Below, one piece after another: positions 54,975 through 63,924 of a DNA stretch of 64,000 nucleotides (position 1 is its first letter; the number at the start of each line of letters is the position of its first letter). Origin of the DNA: JAAURB01 sp049647265 (GTDB taxonomy: Bacteria; Cyanobacteriota; Cyanobacteriia; Cyanobacteriales; Microcoleaceae). The notes beneath the pieces were generated by a model, which saw only the letters and a list, made by a program, of their open reading frames with translations, had not been told where the DNA came from and did no database searches. A program made the translations under genes and the position numbers. The stretch lies in contig JBARXJ010000056.1 in NCBI GenBank assembly GCA_049647265.1, positions 124,001 through 188,000 on the forward strand. The letters run 5' to 3'.

Positions 54975-55949
54975 ATGACTCATAACCAACACATCACCTA
55001 TACTGAGATTGAAGCGGCTTCAAAACGTTTAGCAGGAGTCGCCCATCGAACCCCTGTGTTAACCTCTAAAACGGTGAATCAGTTAACGAATGCTGAGGTT
55101 TTTTTTAAGTGTGAAAACTTCCAACGAACCGGATCATTTAAATTTCGTGGCGCTTACAATGCTTTATCTCAGCTTAATGCGACCGAAAAACAGCAGGGAG
55201 TCATCACATTTTCATCCGGGAATCATGCTCAAGCCGTGGCATTAGCGGGTCAACTGTTGGGAATTTCAACCACAATTATTATGCCGGAAAATGCCCCTCA
55301 AGTCAAACAAAATGCAACGCGGGGTTATGGTGCAGAGGTGATATTATATAATCCTGAGGAAACCATTCGAGAAGAATTTGCTCGGAAGTTAGCAAAAGAT
55401 AGAAACTTGCTAATGATTCCCCCTTACGATCATCCTGATATTATACCCGGACAAGGAACGGCAGCAAAAGAACTAATTGAAGAAGTGGGAAATCTAGATT
55501 TATTATTGGTTTGTTGTGGGGGTGGAGGATTACTTTCAGGTTCAGCCATTAGTGCTAAAACTTTATCAAAAGGGTGTCGGGTTATTGGAGTTGAACCTCA
55601 GCAAGCAGACGATGCCACTCGTTCATTTTATAGCAAAACATTACAAGTTTGCCACAATCCAGATACGATTGCAGATGGTGCCAGAACGCCTTCACTCGGT
55701 CAATTAACCTTTCCATTAGTGTTAGAATACGTTGATGAAATGGCGACTGTATCTGAAGCTGCTATTCGTCGCACTTTATTATTTTTATGGGAACGTTTAA
55801 AAATTGTGGTTGAACCGACGGGAACGTTAGCAGCGGCGGCGTTATTAGAAGGAAATATTGAAGCAAAACAACATAAAATAGGAGTGATTATTAGTGGTGG
55901 AAATGTAGATTTACAGCAGTTAAAAAATTATTATCCCTCTGCTACTTGA
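54975..55949 (+). CDS. PLP-dependent threonine/serine dehydratase-like enzyme (serine racemase / hydroxyaspartate ammonia-lyase group)
   Basis: A 324-aa fold-type II PLP enzyme. Lys56 in RTGSFKFRGA is the Schiff-base lysine; SSGNHAQAVA binds the substrate carboxylate; CCGGGGLLSG is the phosphate loop. It has no C-terminal ACT-like regulatory domain, so it is not the long biosynthetic IlvA. The length and motifs fit the catabolic threonine dehydratase, serine racemase or threo-3-hydroxyaspartate ammonia-lyase group; sequence alone does not decide among them. A TTG upstream (54954) is in frame, but the ATG at 54975 gives the usual N-terminus. Confidence 0.88.
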   Translation: MTHNQHITYTEIEAASKRLAGVAHRTPVLTSKTVNQLTNAEVFFKCENFQRTGSFKFRGAYNALSQLNATEKQQGVITFSSGNHAQAVALAGQLLGISTTIIMPENAPQVKQNATRGYGAEVILYNPEETIREEFARKLAKDRNLLMIPPYDHPDIIPGQGTAAKELIEEVGNLDLLLVCCGGGGLLSGSAISAKTLSKGCRVIGVEPQQADDATRSFYSKTLQVCHNPDTIADGARTPSLGQLTFPLVLEYVDEMATVSEAAIRRTLLFLWERLKIVVEPTGTLAAAALLEGNIEAKQHKIGVIISGGNVDLQQLKNYYPSAT

Positions 55950-56268
55950 AACTCGTTGATAATCTTTCATAGAGTCACAAGCCTTTATATGATTCCCACT
56001 GAAAAATATCGCCCTTAGTAATACTGTAATACTGTGGCGATCGCAGAGCGCATCACTCATCTGACAACGAATCTCTTCTCGATTTATAATTGCTTTTGAT
56101 AGCTGATTAATGATAATCAGTATAATTTTGAGAGAGCCTGTTTACCAGACTAGATGATGGTAAAAGAAGCTGAAATAGAGAAATAAGAAGATCGTATTGA
56201 TTTTAAAATCTTTCTACTCCCTTTTCTCTATTCCTCTGAAGCATAAATGATCGCGCAACCTGTCACAA
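55950..56268. other. Non-coding gap between convergent genes
   Basis: About 320 bases. It contains a HIP1 octamer near 56038, a short direct repeat TAATACTG, and an AT-rich inverted repeat (AATAGAGAAA, 56174-56183; TTTCTCTATT, 56223-56232) that might end the S1 gene transcript. No gene is seen. Confidence 0.5.
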
Positions 56269-57150
56269 TTAACCAATCAGTTTCTTCGCTCGTTCTGCCC
56301 TAGCTTCTGCTGATTCCATCACTTCTGACATTTTTTCTACCATTTCTCCCGGATAGTTTTCTAACAATCGAGTTGAAAGAGAAACTCGGCGACGACCTTC
56401 ATCTAGGTCAATAATTAACGCTTTTACAGATTGATCAATCGGGAATAAATCAGCTAAAGATTCAATAAACTTTTGGCTCACTTCTTTAATATGAATTAAG
56501 CCCGTTACGCCATCTAAATCGACAAAAACGCCGAATGGTTTGACGGTATTAACGGTTCCTTCCACAAGTTGACCAATTTCTAACTGACTGAAACCAACCG
56601 CTTCTGTTGCCATGCGTTGAGACAAGACTAACTTATTGCGATCGGGGTCTAATTCTATAATATTAACCGTTAATAAATCATCAATTAATCGATTAAGATT
56701 ATCTCTTTCTGACAGATGCGAGCGGGGAATAAATCCTCGTAAACCATCCACATCAACAGTTACGCCACCTTTATTCACCCCTGATACTTGAACTTGTAAA
56801 GATTTGCCACTTCTTTGAGCTTCTGCTAATTCATTCCAAACCCGTTGTAACTCTAGTTGTCGGATAGATAATAACACTTGACCATCGGCATTTTGGTCTC
56901 GGATAATTAAAAATTCTCGAACTTCATCTAACGGTAAAATTTCTGCTAAATCATCTATTTCCGCCACGCTGGCTTCTTTGCGGGGAAGAAAGCCAGGAGA
57001 TTTGGCTCCGGCAATATCTACGAAAGCGCCATCTGTACCGTATTCAAATACTTGACCACTGACTATTTGACCTTTTTGAAGCTCATAATCATGCTCATTT
57101 AAAGCTTTAGCAAAATCATCTAATGAAAATGTTGTTTTGTTATTCGCCAT
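56269..57150 (-). CDS. S1 RNA-binding domain protein (30S ribosomal protein S1 homologue)
   Basis: A 293-aa protein with three S1 domains: about residues 20-90 (GQIVSGQVFEYGTDGAFVDI), 108-172 (VSGVNKGGVTVDVDGLRGFIP) and 188-262 (EGTVNTVKPFGVFVDLDGVTGLIH). Cyanobacteria carry short S1 proteins of three domains, often in two copies. The length and the divergent first domain suggest the second, auxiliary copy (Rps1b-like), but the main RpsA cannot be excluded. It would bind mRNA, possibly at the 30S subunit. It is alone on the minus strand with a long upstream leader. Confidence 0.88.
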   Translation of the reverse strand: MANNKTTFSLDDFAKALNEHDYELQKGQIVSGQVFEYGTDGAFVDIAGAKSPGFLPRKEASVAEIDDLAEILPLDEVREFLIIRDQNADGQVLLSIRQLELQRVWNELAEAQRSGKSLQVQVSGVNKGGVTVDVDGLRGFIPRSHLSERDNLNRLIDDLLTVNIIELDPDRNKLVLSQRMATEAVGFSQLEIGQLVEGTVNTVKPFGVFVDLDGVTGLIHIKEVSQKFIESLADLFPIDQSVKALIIDLDEGRRRVSLSTRLLENYPGEMVEKMSEVMESAEARAERAKKLIG

Positions 57151-57825
57151 AATTAATCACTCGAACGCAAACACTATTTATTGACTCACTGTAGTAGGCC
57201 AGTTATTGTCCTACACTATTTTTTGAACTCAGTTGATTCAGTTGTGTCCCAATTAATCACTTGGGATACTTCAATATAGCTGAATCTAGGAAGAATTGGG
57301 AATTTGTGATTAAACTTGTCTTTTTGATAAACTCTTTATTAAGAACTTGCGGCACGCTAACTGACTCATCCTGGCTTTCCTGTTTATTTAATGCATTATT
57401 TTTTACTTTTGTCAACCCACCCACTGAGCCATCTTTTTGAACAAGGTATTGACTGTCAGATTATATATTAATCTTCATCGGAGAGAACATTGATAGACTG
57501 ATCTGTGCAATCACGATATAGTCAGGATTTTTACAACAGAGCGATCAAAATCTGATTTTTTCGACGAGTATGTCCAAATTACTATATATTTTATCTTTGC
57601 AAATTGTATAAAATTTGATCTGAACCTGTCAACCCCTTGCCAATTCGTGCAATTTATCCACTTAATTCTTCGTTACCATGTCATCATAGCTTGATATGTA
57701 TAGAATTTATCAATCGCTTTATTATTTATAGCAAAAAAAAACTGATATAAAATCTTTTATATTGACCGTTGTGACTGAGGATTGTAGCAGGAGTTGGCTA
57801 TTCAAGTTTTGCCGATAGAGTTATA
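57151..57825. other. Non-coding stretch upstream of the S1 gene
   Basis: About 675 bases with no gene. The left part is the promoter and leader of the S1 gene, and the right part holds the terminator of dnaJ (57733-57762). No other motif is recognised. Confidence 0.5.
57733..57762 (-). terminator. AT-rich intrinsic terminator of the dnaJ gene
   Basis: ATATAAAA (57745-57752) and TTTTATAT (57755-57762) form a perfect stem with a 2-nt loop; on the minus strand it is followed after three bases by nine T residues (57741-57733). It lies 64 nt past the dnaJ stop. Confidence 0.6.
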
Positions 57826-58824
57826 TTAGAAAGGTAAATTTTCCCGAGGCTTAAACGTTTCAATTTGACGTAATTTTTCGTATAATTCTTTTTCTTGAAC
57901 ACTGGGTTCGGAAGGAACAACGATTTGAATTTCAACCAGTTGATCGCCGCGACTTCCTTGTTCATTGGGATAACCTTTATTGGCTAAACGTAACCGCCGA
58001 CCGGATGTAACCCCGGCTGGAATTCGCATTTTGACCCAACCATCTAAGGTGGGAATTTTAATTTCACCGCCCAAAACCGCTTCGGCAGGTGTAATAGGAA
58101 TTTGACAATATAAATTAAACCGTTCTAAACGGAAAAACCCATGGGGAGAAAGATTAATTTTCAGGAAAAGATCCCCACCGCCGATGCCTTGATTGCGTAA
58201 TCGAATCCGTTGACCGGGTATCATTCCAGAGGGCATATTCACTTCTAGCGATCGCCCATCTTCGATGCGAATACGTTCTATACCGCCTGTGTATGCCTTC
58301 TCTAACGGTAATGTCAGGCGGGCTTCGATATCTCGCTTGGCTTCACGGGGTGCGGCTTTATAAACGGCTTTTTTGCGAGGGTTACGATAGGGATCGGGGG
58401 TTTGAGATCGGGGAGTCGTATTATTAACAGTCCGAACTTCTCGCCGCCGACCGAGGAGTTGATCGACAAAGGTATTAAAGTCTGGATATTCGGCAAAATC
58501 CATGTCTTCTGAGGATTCCCGACCGTTGGTTTGACGGTTTCCCCAGTTCGTTTTAAATCCAGCAAAGGGTGACTTTATACGACCATTAAATCCTTGTTGG
58601 TTCCAAAACTGACTATACTCATCATATTGAGCGCGTTTTTCTGAATCGGATAAGATACTATAGGCTTCTCCAATATCTTTAAATTTTTCTTCTGCTGCTT
58701 TATCCCCAGGATTAAGATCGGGATGATACTGTCTGGCTAATTTACGATAAACCCGCTTAATTTCTTCGAGAGGGGCTTCTTGAGGCACCCCCAATACTTG
58801 ATAGTAATTCCGAAAATTTTGCAT
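57826..58824 (-). CDS. dnaJ: DnaJ co-chaperone, type II (CbpA-like, no zinc finger)
   Basis: A 332-aa J-protein. The J domain is at residues 5-75 with HPD at 34-36 (ARQYHPDLNPGD). A Gly/Asn/Arg-rich and variable linker follows (about 76-160), then the two-part DnaJ C-terminal substrate-binding region (about 165-320). The four CxxCxGxG repeats of classic DnaJ are absent, so it is a type II protein like CbpA. It lies directly downstream of dnaK1 on the same strand (228-bp gap with a hairpin repeat), so it is the likely partner of that Hsp70. Confidence 0.92.
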   Translation of the reverse strand: MQNFRNYYQVLGVPQEAPLEEIKRVYRKLARQYHPDLNPGDKAAEEKFKDIGEAYSILSDSEKRAQYDEYSQFWNQQGFNGRIKSPFAGFKTNWGNRQTNGRESSEDMDFAEYPDFNTFVDQLLGRRREVRTVNNTTPRSQTPDPYRNPRKKAVYKAAPREAKRDIEARLTLPLEKAYTGGIERIRIEDGRSLEVNMPSGMIPGQRIRLRNQGIGGGDLFLKINLSPHGFFRLERFNLYCQIPITPAEAVLGGEIKIPTLDGWVKMRIPAGVTSGRRLRLANKGYPNEQGSRGDQLVEIQIVVPSEPSVQEKELYEKLRQIETFKPRENLPF

Positions 58825-58992
58825 TCTTTGTTAGTGAGTTTTATAGCAATTCTATTTTTTTGAAATATTGTGCTGGGTTGTTAGGCAAGTAGGCAATCTT
58901 GCTATAGGGGATAGATATCAACTCTTATTAGATCAAGTGCTAACTGCCATCATTTTAGAAAAACCCACAATTATAATTTTAAATTTTTTATT

Positions 58993-59017
58993 GTAGGGAC
59001 GTTATATATAACGTCCC
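58993..59017. repeat. GTAGGG-type hairpin repeat between dnaK1 and dnaJ
   Basis: GTA is followed by a perfect 22-bp palindrome (58996-59017, arms GGGACGTTATA and TATAACGTCCC). It lies 36 nt after the dnaK1 stop. It shares only the GTAGGG header with the other two hairpins of this kind. Confidence 0.6.
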
Positions 59018-59052
59018 CACCGTGTGTAACGCCTCTACCATGAATTATCAGA

Positions 59053-61074
59053 TTACAACCAATCATCATCATCTTCATCCCAGTCATCACTTTGATAAAA
59101 GCGCCGAGATCGGGTTGCGCCCCGGTTATCATACCGGTTATCGTACTTCGGATAGTCTCGGGGTTCGTAAGCATCATATCCTTCAATAATACGCCGTTCT
59201 CCGTTACCGGAAAATGTCCGACGAATTGATCCGAATAAATCATCCTCGTCTTCTTCTACGGCAAAAGCTGCCACTTCTTTATTCAAATCATACAGAGCAT
59301 CTTGTAAATCTGCCCCAATTTGATCAATTCCCCGTTCATCATCCCGTTCTAAACTATCCCGTAATGCCCGAATTAAAGTTTCGACTCGTCCCCGTTGACG
59401 TTGGGCAAACTGCATCCCTTGATCGAGGGCAATTTCTCGGAGTTGTCGTTCGGCTTGATAGGTCAAAGCTTGGGCGCGGTTGCGTTTCTCGACTCGTTCT
59501 CGTTGCAGACGATCTTGATCGGCAAATTGTTCCGCTTCTTGGATCATGCGGCTAATTTCTTCGGGAGACAGGGTAGACGCGCCTTGAATAGTCACCCTTT
59601 GTTCTCGACCCGTGGTTTTGTCTAATGCCGTCACCAGTAAAATACCATTGGCATCAATATCTAAGGCGACTTGAACTTGAGGCACACCTCGGGGGGCGGG
59701 CGGAATACCGGTGAGTTTAAACCGTCCTAATGATTTATTATCAACGGCGAGTTCTCTTTCTCCTTGTAAGATATGAACTTCTACTAATGTTTGATTGTTT
59801 TCAGAAGTGGAAAAAATATCAGATCTTCGGACTGGAATTGTGGTGTTGCGGGGAATTAATTTTTTCATCACACCGCCAATAGTTTCTAAACCCAAAGATA
59901 ACGGTGTAACATCTAACAATAAAATATCCTGAACATCTCCGGCTAAAATACCCGCTTGAATAGCCGCCCCCACGGCAACCACTTCATCGGGGTTAACGCC
60001 TTGGTTGGGTTCAAGATCGATTAAACTACGAACCAGTTGTTGTACCATTGGCATTCGGGTTGATCCGCCGACAAGTACCACTTCATCAATGCGACTGGGG
60101 CTAATATTGGCATCCATTACCGCTTGTTTGACTGGACGGCGTAAGCGTTGGACTAAGTCGGCACATAACCCTTCAAATTCTCCCCGAGTTAACCGGGTTT
60201 CTAAATGTTTCGGGCCGTCTTCGGTGGCAGTAATAAAAGGTAAATTAATCTCAGTTACCCCGACACCCGATAACTCAATTTTGGCTTTTTCTGCGGCTTC
60301 GGTTAATCGTTGTAGGGCTTGGCGATCGCGTCTTAAATCAACCCCTTCAGTCTCGAGGAATTGTTCTGCTAACCAGTCTACAATCTTTTGATCAAAATCT
60401 GTACCCCCCAGTTGGGTATCGCCGCTAGTTGACTTGACCTCAAATACCCCATCCCCGACTTCTAAGATGGATACATCAAACGTCCCGCCGCCTAAGTCAA
60501 ATACCAGTAAAGTTTCATAGTCTCGTTTTTCTAAACCATAGGCCAAAGATGCCGCCGTGGGTTCATTTAAAATACGTTTAACTTCTAACCCAGCAATTCG
60601 TCCTGCATCTCTTGTGGCTTGGCGTTGGGAGTCGTTAAAATAAGCCGGAACGGTAATCACTGCCCCCGTCACCTCTTCCCCTAAATAGCGAGTCGCCTCA
60701 TCTGCCAATTTACGCAAAATCATCGCTGATATTTCTTCAGGGGCAAAATCTTGTTTAACCCGAGGACATTTAATCTTAATATTGCCTGTTTCATCCCGCC
60801 GTATCGTATAAGGAACGCGCTTTGAGGCGGGGTTTAAATCAGCATACTTACAGCCCATTAACCGCTTGACCCCAAAATAGGTATTTTGAGGATTTAGAAC
60901 CGCCTGTCGCCTTGCCATCTGTCCGACAATGCGTTCTCCTTCTTTGGTAAAACCAACAACGGAGGGCGTAGTCCGCATTCCTTCTGAATTCGCGATTACA
61001 ATGGGTTTTCCCCCTTCCATGATGGCAACCACAGAGTTTGTTGTCCCCAAGTCTATGCCGACTACTCTACCCAT
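59053..61074 (-). CDS. dnaK1: Hsp70 chaperone DnaK1
   Basis: A 673-aa Hsp70. The ATPase domain starts MGRVVGIDLGTTNSVVAIM and holds VPAYFNDSQRQATRDAG and LVFDLGGGTFDVS. The peptide-binding domain starts near residue 385 (LLLDVTPLSLGLETIGG). The lid ends in a long, very acidic and aromatic tail (SDDWDEDDDDWL) instead of the EEVD-like or short ends. Wording such as YTIRRDETGNIKIKCPR and the tail match cyanobacterial DnaK1 and not the essential DnaK2. The frame is open ten codons further, but AAGGAG before the ATG at 61074 sets the start. dnaJ follows downstream. Confidence 0.92.
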   Translation of the reverse strand: MGRVVGIDLGTTNSVVAIMEGGKPIVIANSEGMRTTPSVVGFTKEGERIVGQMARRQAVLNPQNTYFGVKRLMGCKYADLNPASKRVPYTIRRDETGNIKIKCPRVKQDFAPEEISAMILRKLADEATRYLGEEVTGAVITVPAYFNDSQRQATRDAGRIAGLEVKRILNEPTAASLAYGLEKRDYETLLVFDLGGGTFDVSILEVGDGVFEVKSTSGDTQLGGTDFDQKIVDWLAEQFLETEGVDLRRDRQALQRLTEAAEKAKIELSGVGVTEINLPFITATEDGPKHLETRLTRGEFEGLCADLVQRLRRPVKQAVMDANISPSRIDEVVLVGGSTRMPMVQQLVRSLIDLEPNQGVNPDEVVAVGAAIQAGILAGDVQDILLLDVTPLSLGLETIGGVMKKLIPRNTTIPVRRSDIFSTSENNQTLVEVHILQGERELAVDNKSLGRFKLTGIPPAPRGVPQVQVALDIDANGILLVTALDKTTGREQRVTIQGASTLSPEEISRMIQEAEQFADQDRLQRERVEKRNRAQALTYQAERQLREIALDQGMQFAQRQRGRVETLIRALRDSLERDDERGIDQIGADLQDALYDLNKEVAAFAVEEDEDDLFGSIRRTFSGNGERRIIEGYDAYEPRDYPKYDNRYDNRGATRSRRFYQSDDWDEDDDDWL

Positions 61075-61229
61075 GCGAATGCGTTCTCCTTGGTGCTTCT
61101 CCAATCTTGCAAGATTTCTCTATATTTCAGTTTACCGCGTCAACGTCAAAGTCGGGTTATGACTTGTTGGTTCTTTGTCATGGGCTATTCGTTATCTGCG
61201 CTACATTGTTGAGTGGCATAACAAATCAA

Positions 61230-61330
61230 ATTAGATCTCTTGCAGAAGTCGGCAACACCGGAACTATCGGAAAGACTGGAGATAAAAAGTAGCAGAAATG
61301 ATATTTTTTAAGATCTGCAAGAAGTCTAAT
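61230..61330. repeat. Inverted-repeat-bounded element of about 100 bp
   Basis: Two 16-bp arms (61230-61245 and 61315-61330) are inverted copies matching at 14 of 16 positions around a CTTGCAG core. They enclose about 69 bp in the gap between dnaK1 and the ParB-like gene. It looks like a very short MITE or a large hairpin. No target-site duplication is evident. Confidence 0.4.
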
Positions 61331-61363
61331 CACAAAGAACTAATCACCTCGGACGAATAAAAA

Positions 61364-62044
61364 TTAACTGAGTAATTCAATTAATTCTTGTTTTTTCAGT
61401 TTACTATATCCTGTGAATTGACGTTTCTTTGCCATTGCTTTTAATTCTGTTGTGGTTAAACCCTTCAAAATAGCTAGATCTTGAATATTCTCGGGCATTG
61501 GTTGCGGCGTGAGATAAAATACGGTTTCTAAGGCTTTTAATTTCTTACCTTTAGTAATTCCACATTTTAGCTGGGTTATCGGATCTAAAGTTTGCCAATA
61601 TTGACGAGGGGCTTCGTCAATTCTATTCGTTGCTGTCAATAATTTAACGCCTTTGAGGACTGTTCCCGGCTGTTCGATTAAATATTGCAATGCATCTTTA
61701 ATTTCATCATGGCTTGCCGTCGATAGATTGATTTTCGGTATTTTTTCTCCAGATAAGATTTGAGTCAGTTTTTCTGTTTCCTCGCTATCTGAAGCAATAA
61801 TACACCAAACTTTTTCTAATTCCGCAACTTCCGCCACAGCATAAATGAACGTATTCCCAATAACCTGATATTGATCAATTCCTATTTCTTTAACAATAAT
61901 CGGAACCCAATTGCGTTGTCCAGACTCACTCAGACTATTAGCCGCTGCTGTAATTAAAAATGAGGGCGCATCAGTACCTTCTCCGGGATCGATATCCTCC
62001 AGATAAAGATGCATTAAATTGCCGATATCACTAATATTACTCAT
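61364..62044 (-). CDS. ParB-like protein with C-terminal Rho_N/SAP-like domain
   Basis: A 226-aa protein. The N-terminal part (about residues 10-85) resembles the ParB/Srx nuclease-like fold: a stretch NWVPIIVKEIGIDQYQVIGNT, then a helix and CIIASDSEE, similar to the 'P-ivv......y.vi.G..r..A' pattern. The C-terminal 40 residues (LKGLTTTELKAMAKKRQFTGYSKLKKQELIELL) form a helix-extended loop-helix of the Rho_N/SAP type that binds nucleic acid. The ATG overlaps the stop of the upstream ParA gene by 4 bp (ATGA), a sign of translational coupling. It is likely the partner of that ATPase. ParB homology is my reading and not a database result. Confidence 0.65.
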   Translation of the reverse strand: MSNISDIGNLMHLYLEDIDPGEGTDAPSFLITAAANSLSESGQRNWVPIIVKEIGIDQYQVIGNTFIYAVAEVAELEKVWCIIASDSEETEKLTQILSGEKIPKINLSTASHDEIKDALQYLIEQPGTVLKGVKLLTATNRIDEAPRQYWQTLDPITQLKCGITKGKKLKALETVFYLTPQPMPENIQDLAILKGLTTTELKAMAKKRQFTGYSKLKKQELIELLS

Positions 62045-63400
62045 TGTAAAAAATACTCCTTCGCTAAATTTGCATAGTATTCACGGGCTGTTTTGTTTTT
62101 ATAAACCGCAGGAACTTGATCAAATCCAGCATTAGCAATATAAGCGTAACTGGGAATCTCAAAAATATGACGATCTTTTTTAGATTTTGTAAACCGTGGA
62201 TAATAATAAGGCAGTAAATCAAATTGATGATTTTGATCTTTCTTTGTTTCCGCTATTAAACGATCAATAGCTTTATGAACAGTTGTTTTTTGAGAGTCTG
62301 TCATCTTCTCTCCATTAAAGAAAATGGGGAGGGCAGTCGGCGATCCATCTTTACGGATATTTTGCACTTCTGGGATATATTTAGAAATCGCAATTGCGGC
62401 ATTTCTTAAGGAAAAAACATTATTATGTTTGGTTGGAATTAACACCACATCGGCAGCATAAACAGCACTAGCACTGAGAAAACGCCAGTTTGGGGGAGAA
62501 TCAATTAAAATATAGTCATATTTAGATCGAAGCGTTTCTAAAGTTTGACTCAGTGTATAAATTTTTAGTTCTTGCCGTAACTCATTTTCACTTTTATCAG
62601 CAAAGATTTGATCGGCTGGAATGATATCAATTTCTAAGCTTTTACTCTTGGCTTTAACCTCATGACACTTAATTACTTTTTCGAGATTTTCTTGTCTATT
62701 TTTCAAACAAGCATAGAAACCTTCTTTTTCAATTTCAAAACCGAGAGAATGAGTTAAGTCTTGCTGATTTGGATCGAAATCGATCACTAATACTTTCTTA
62801 TTATATAAAGTTAAAACAGCGGCTAAATTGACTGTTGTAGTCGTCTTTCCTACCCCCCCCCTTATTGTTATAAACTGCCACAGTTAAAGCTTTTGAAACT
62901 GATTCAATTTTGTGATTAATTTTTGAAATAATCTCACTAACATTCTCTGGAGTTAATTCTAAACAAGGTGTAGCGGCATAAACCACTTTTCCATGCTTTC
63001 TAAACAGTTGAATATGTTGGGAATTTGTAATGATTCCCCAATTCACCGTTTTACAATTAGAACCCAAACAATAACTTTTAAGTTGTTGAACCGTTCTAAT
63101 ATATTGTGGCGAACCTTCCGCTAAATTAATATCTATGCCTTTAACTTCTACCAACAAAGTTGGGTTATTTCGAGTTTCTAGAAAACGATCTTGTTCTATA
63201 CTTTTTCGCGCCGCAAAATCAACTGCTTTAAAACCTTGTCCGGTAGGAAATTCCGAAACAATATCTAATTGATTAAAACCTAGTGCTGTTAATAACTCCG
63301 AAACAAAAATCCGACTTACCGTTGCTTCGGGTGCTTTTTCCGGTAAATTAATCAAAGATTGTTGAAGTTTTTCTGTATTCATTTTGACATCAATCATCAC
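62041..63400 (-). pseudogene. HsdR_N-like nuclease domain fused to ParA ATPase, frameshifted at a G run
   Basis: Two adjacent frames form one gene of about 452 aa. The first (63400 to 62801) has a PD-(D/E)XK-type nuclease domain with Glu35, Asp61 in AVDFAARK, Glu85-x-Lys87 in LLVEVKG and Q106xxxY110, as in type I restriction HsdR N-termini. It runs into ALTVAVYNNKGG. The second frame continues as ParA: KTTTTVNLAAVL, IDFDPNQQ and YILIDSPPN. They join inside Walker A (KGGVGKTT), where the sequence has nine G (62853-62861, written as C) but eight keep the frame. The cause may be sequencing error, real inactivation or phase variation. An inner ATG (63382) could be the start. Confidence 0.8.
62853..62861. 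other. Homopolymer G9/C9 tract at the frameshift
   Basis: Nine consecutive C on the plus strand (G on the coding strand) fall exactly on the two glycine codons of the ParA Walker A motif. With eight, the protein reads KGGVGKTT; with nine, it leaves frame and stops 22 codons after the tract region. Confidence 0.9.
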
Positions 63401-63674
63401 ATCAACGAGGATAATTTTATTTTCAATCTAAGCATAGATTGCTAGAGATGAGTAAAATTCATCCTATTTCTCAGTATACCCAATCTGACTCTAACCTTAT
63501 CATATGACTTATATTTCCTGTAAAGCTAATCCAAATCCGGATATACTGCTTTCTCTCATAATAAAAAACCAGGAAACCACTGTTAGCCAGTCAGTAAAAC
63601 AGCAGTTACCCAGTTGTGCCAAAATCAAATAGTACTAAAAGTTAGGTAAACATGAGTTCGATAACCTCCCCTAA

Positions 63675-63693
63675 CCCCTCCTACAAGGAGGGG
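63675..63693. repeat. Short perfect hairpin of REP type
   Basis: CCCCTCCT (63675-63682) and AGGAGGGG (63686-63693) with a 3-nt loop, in the setting 'cctcccctaacccctcc' that recurs as an interspersed repeat in many cyanobacterial genomes (from recall). No T-run follows. Confidence 0.5.
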
Positions 63694-63834
63694 AATAAGA
63701 AAAATTTCTTAGCTATTTAACGGTCTTATGATGAATTTTCTTGCCCCTCTCGATTAAAAAATAGTCCTCTTAGGACACAGTTTCCCTCTCAAACGAACTC
63801 CTCTCTTGGTGCGCGTCTCTTACGAACTTCCTCT

Positions 63835-63924
63835 ACTTGGGGAGACCCCAAGACCGGAGTTCGCGCTTCCTTAGCGCCCTCAGGTGGCGCAGTGAGTTAG
63901 TGCGGTCTTGGGGTCTCCCCAAGT
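63835..63924. repeat. Nested stem-loop repeat with 21-bp perfect arms
   Basis: The arms at 63835-63855 and 63904-63924 are perfect 21-bp inverted copies, each itself containing a CTTGGGG/CCCCAAG palindrome. The 48-bp spacer contains a second hairpin (GCGCC at 63874-63878, GGCGC at 63886-63890). It looks like an interspersed cyanobacterial repeat or a structured mobile remnant. Confidence 0.6.
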
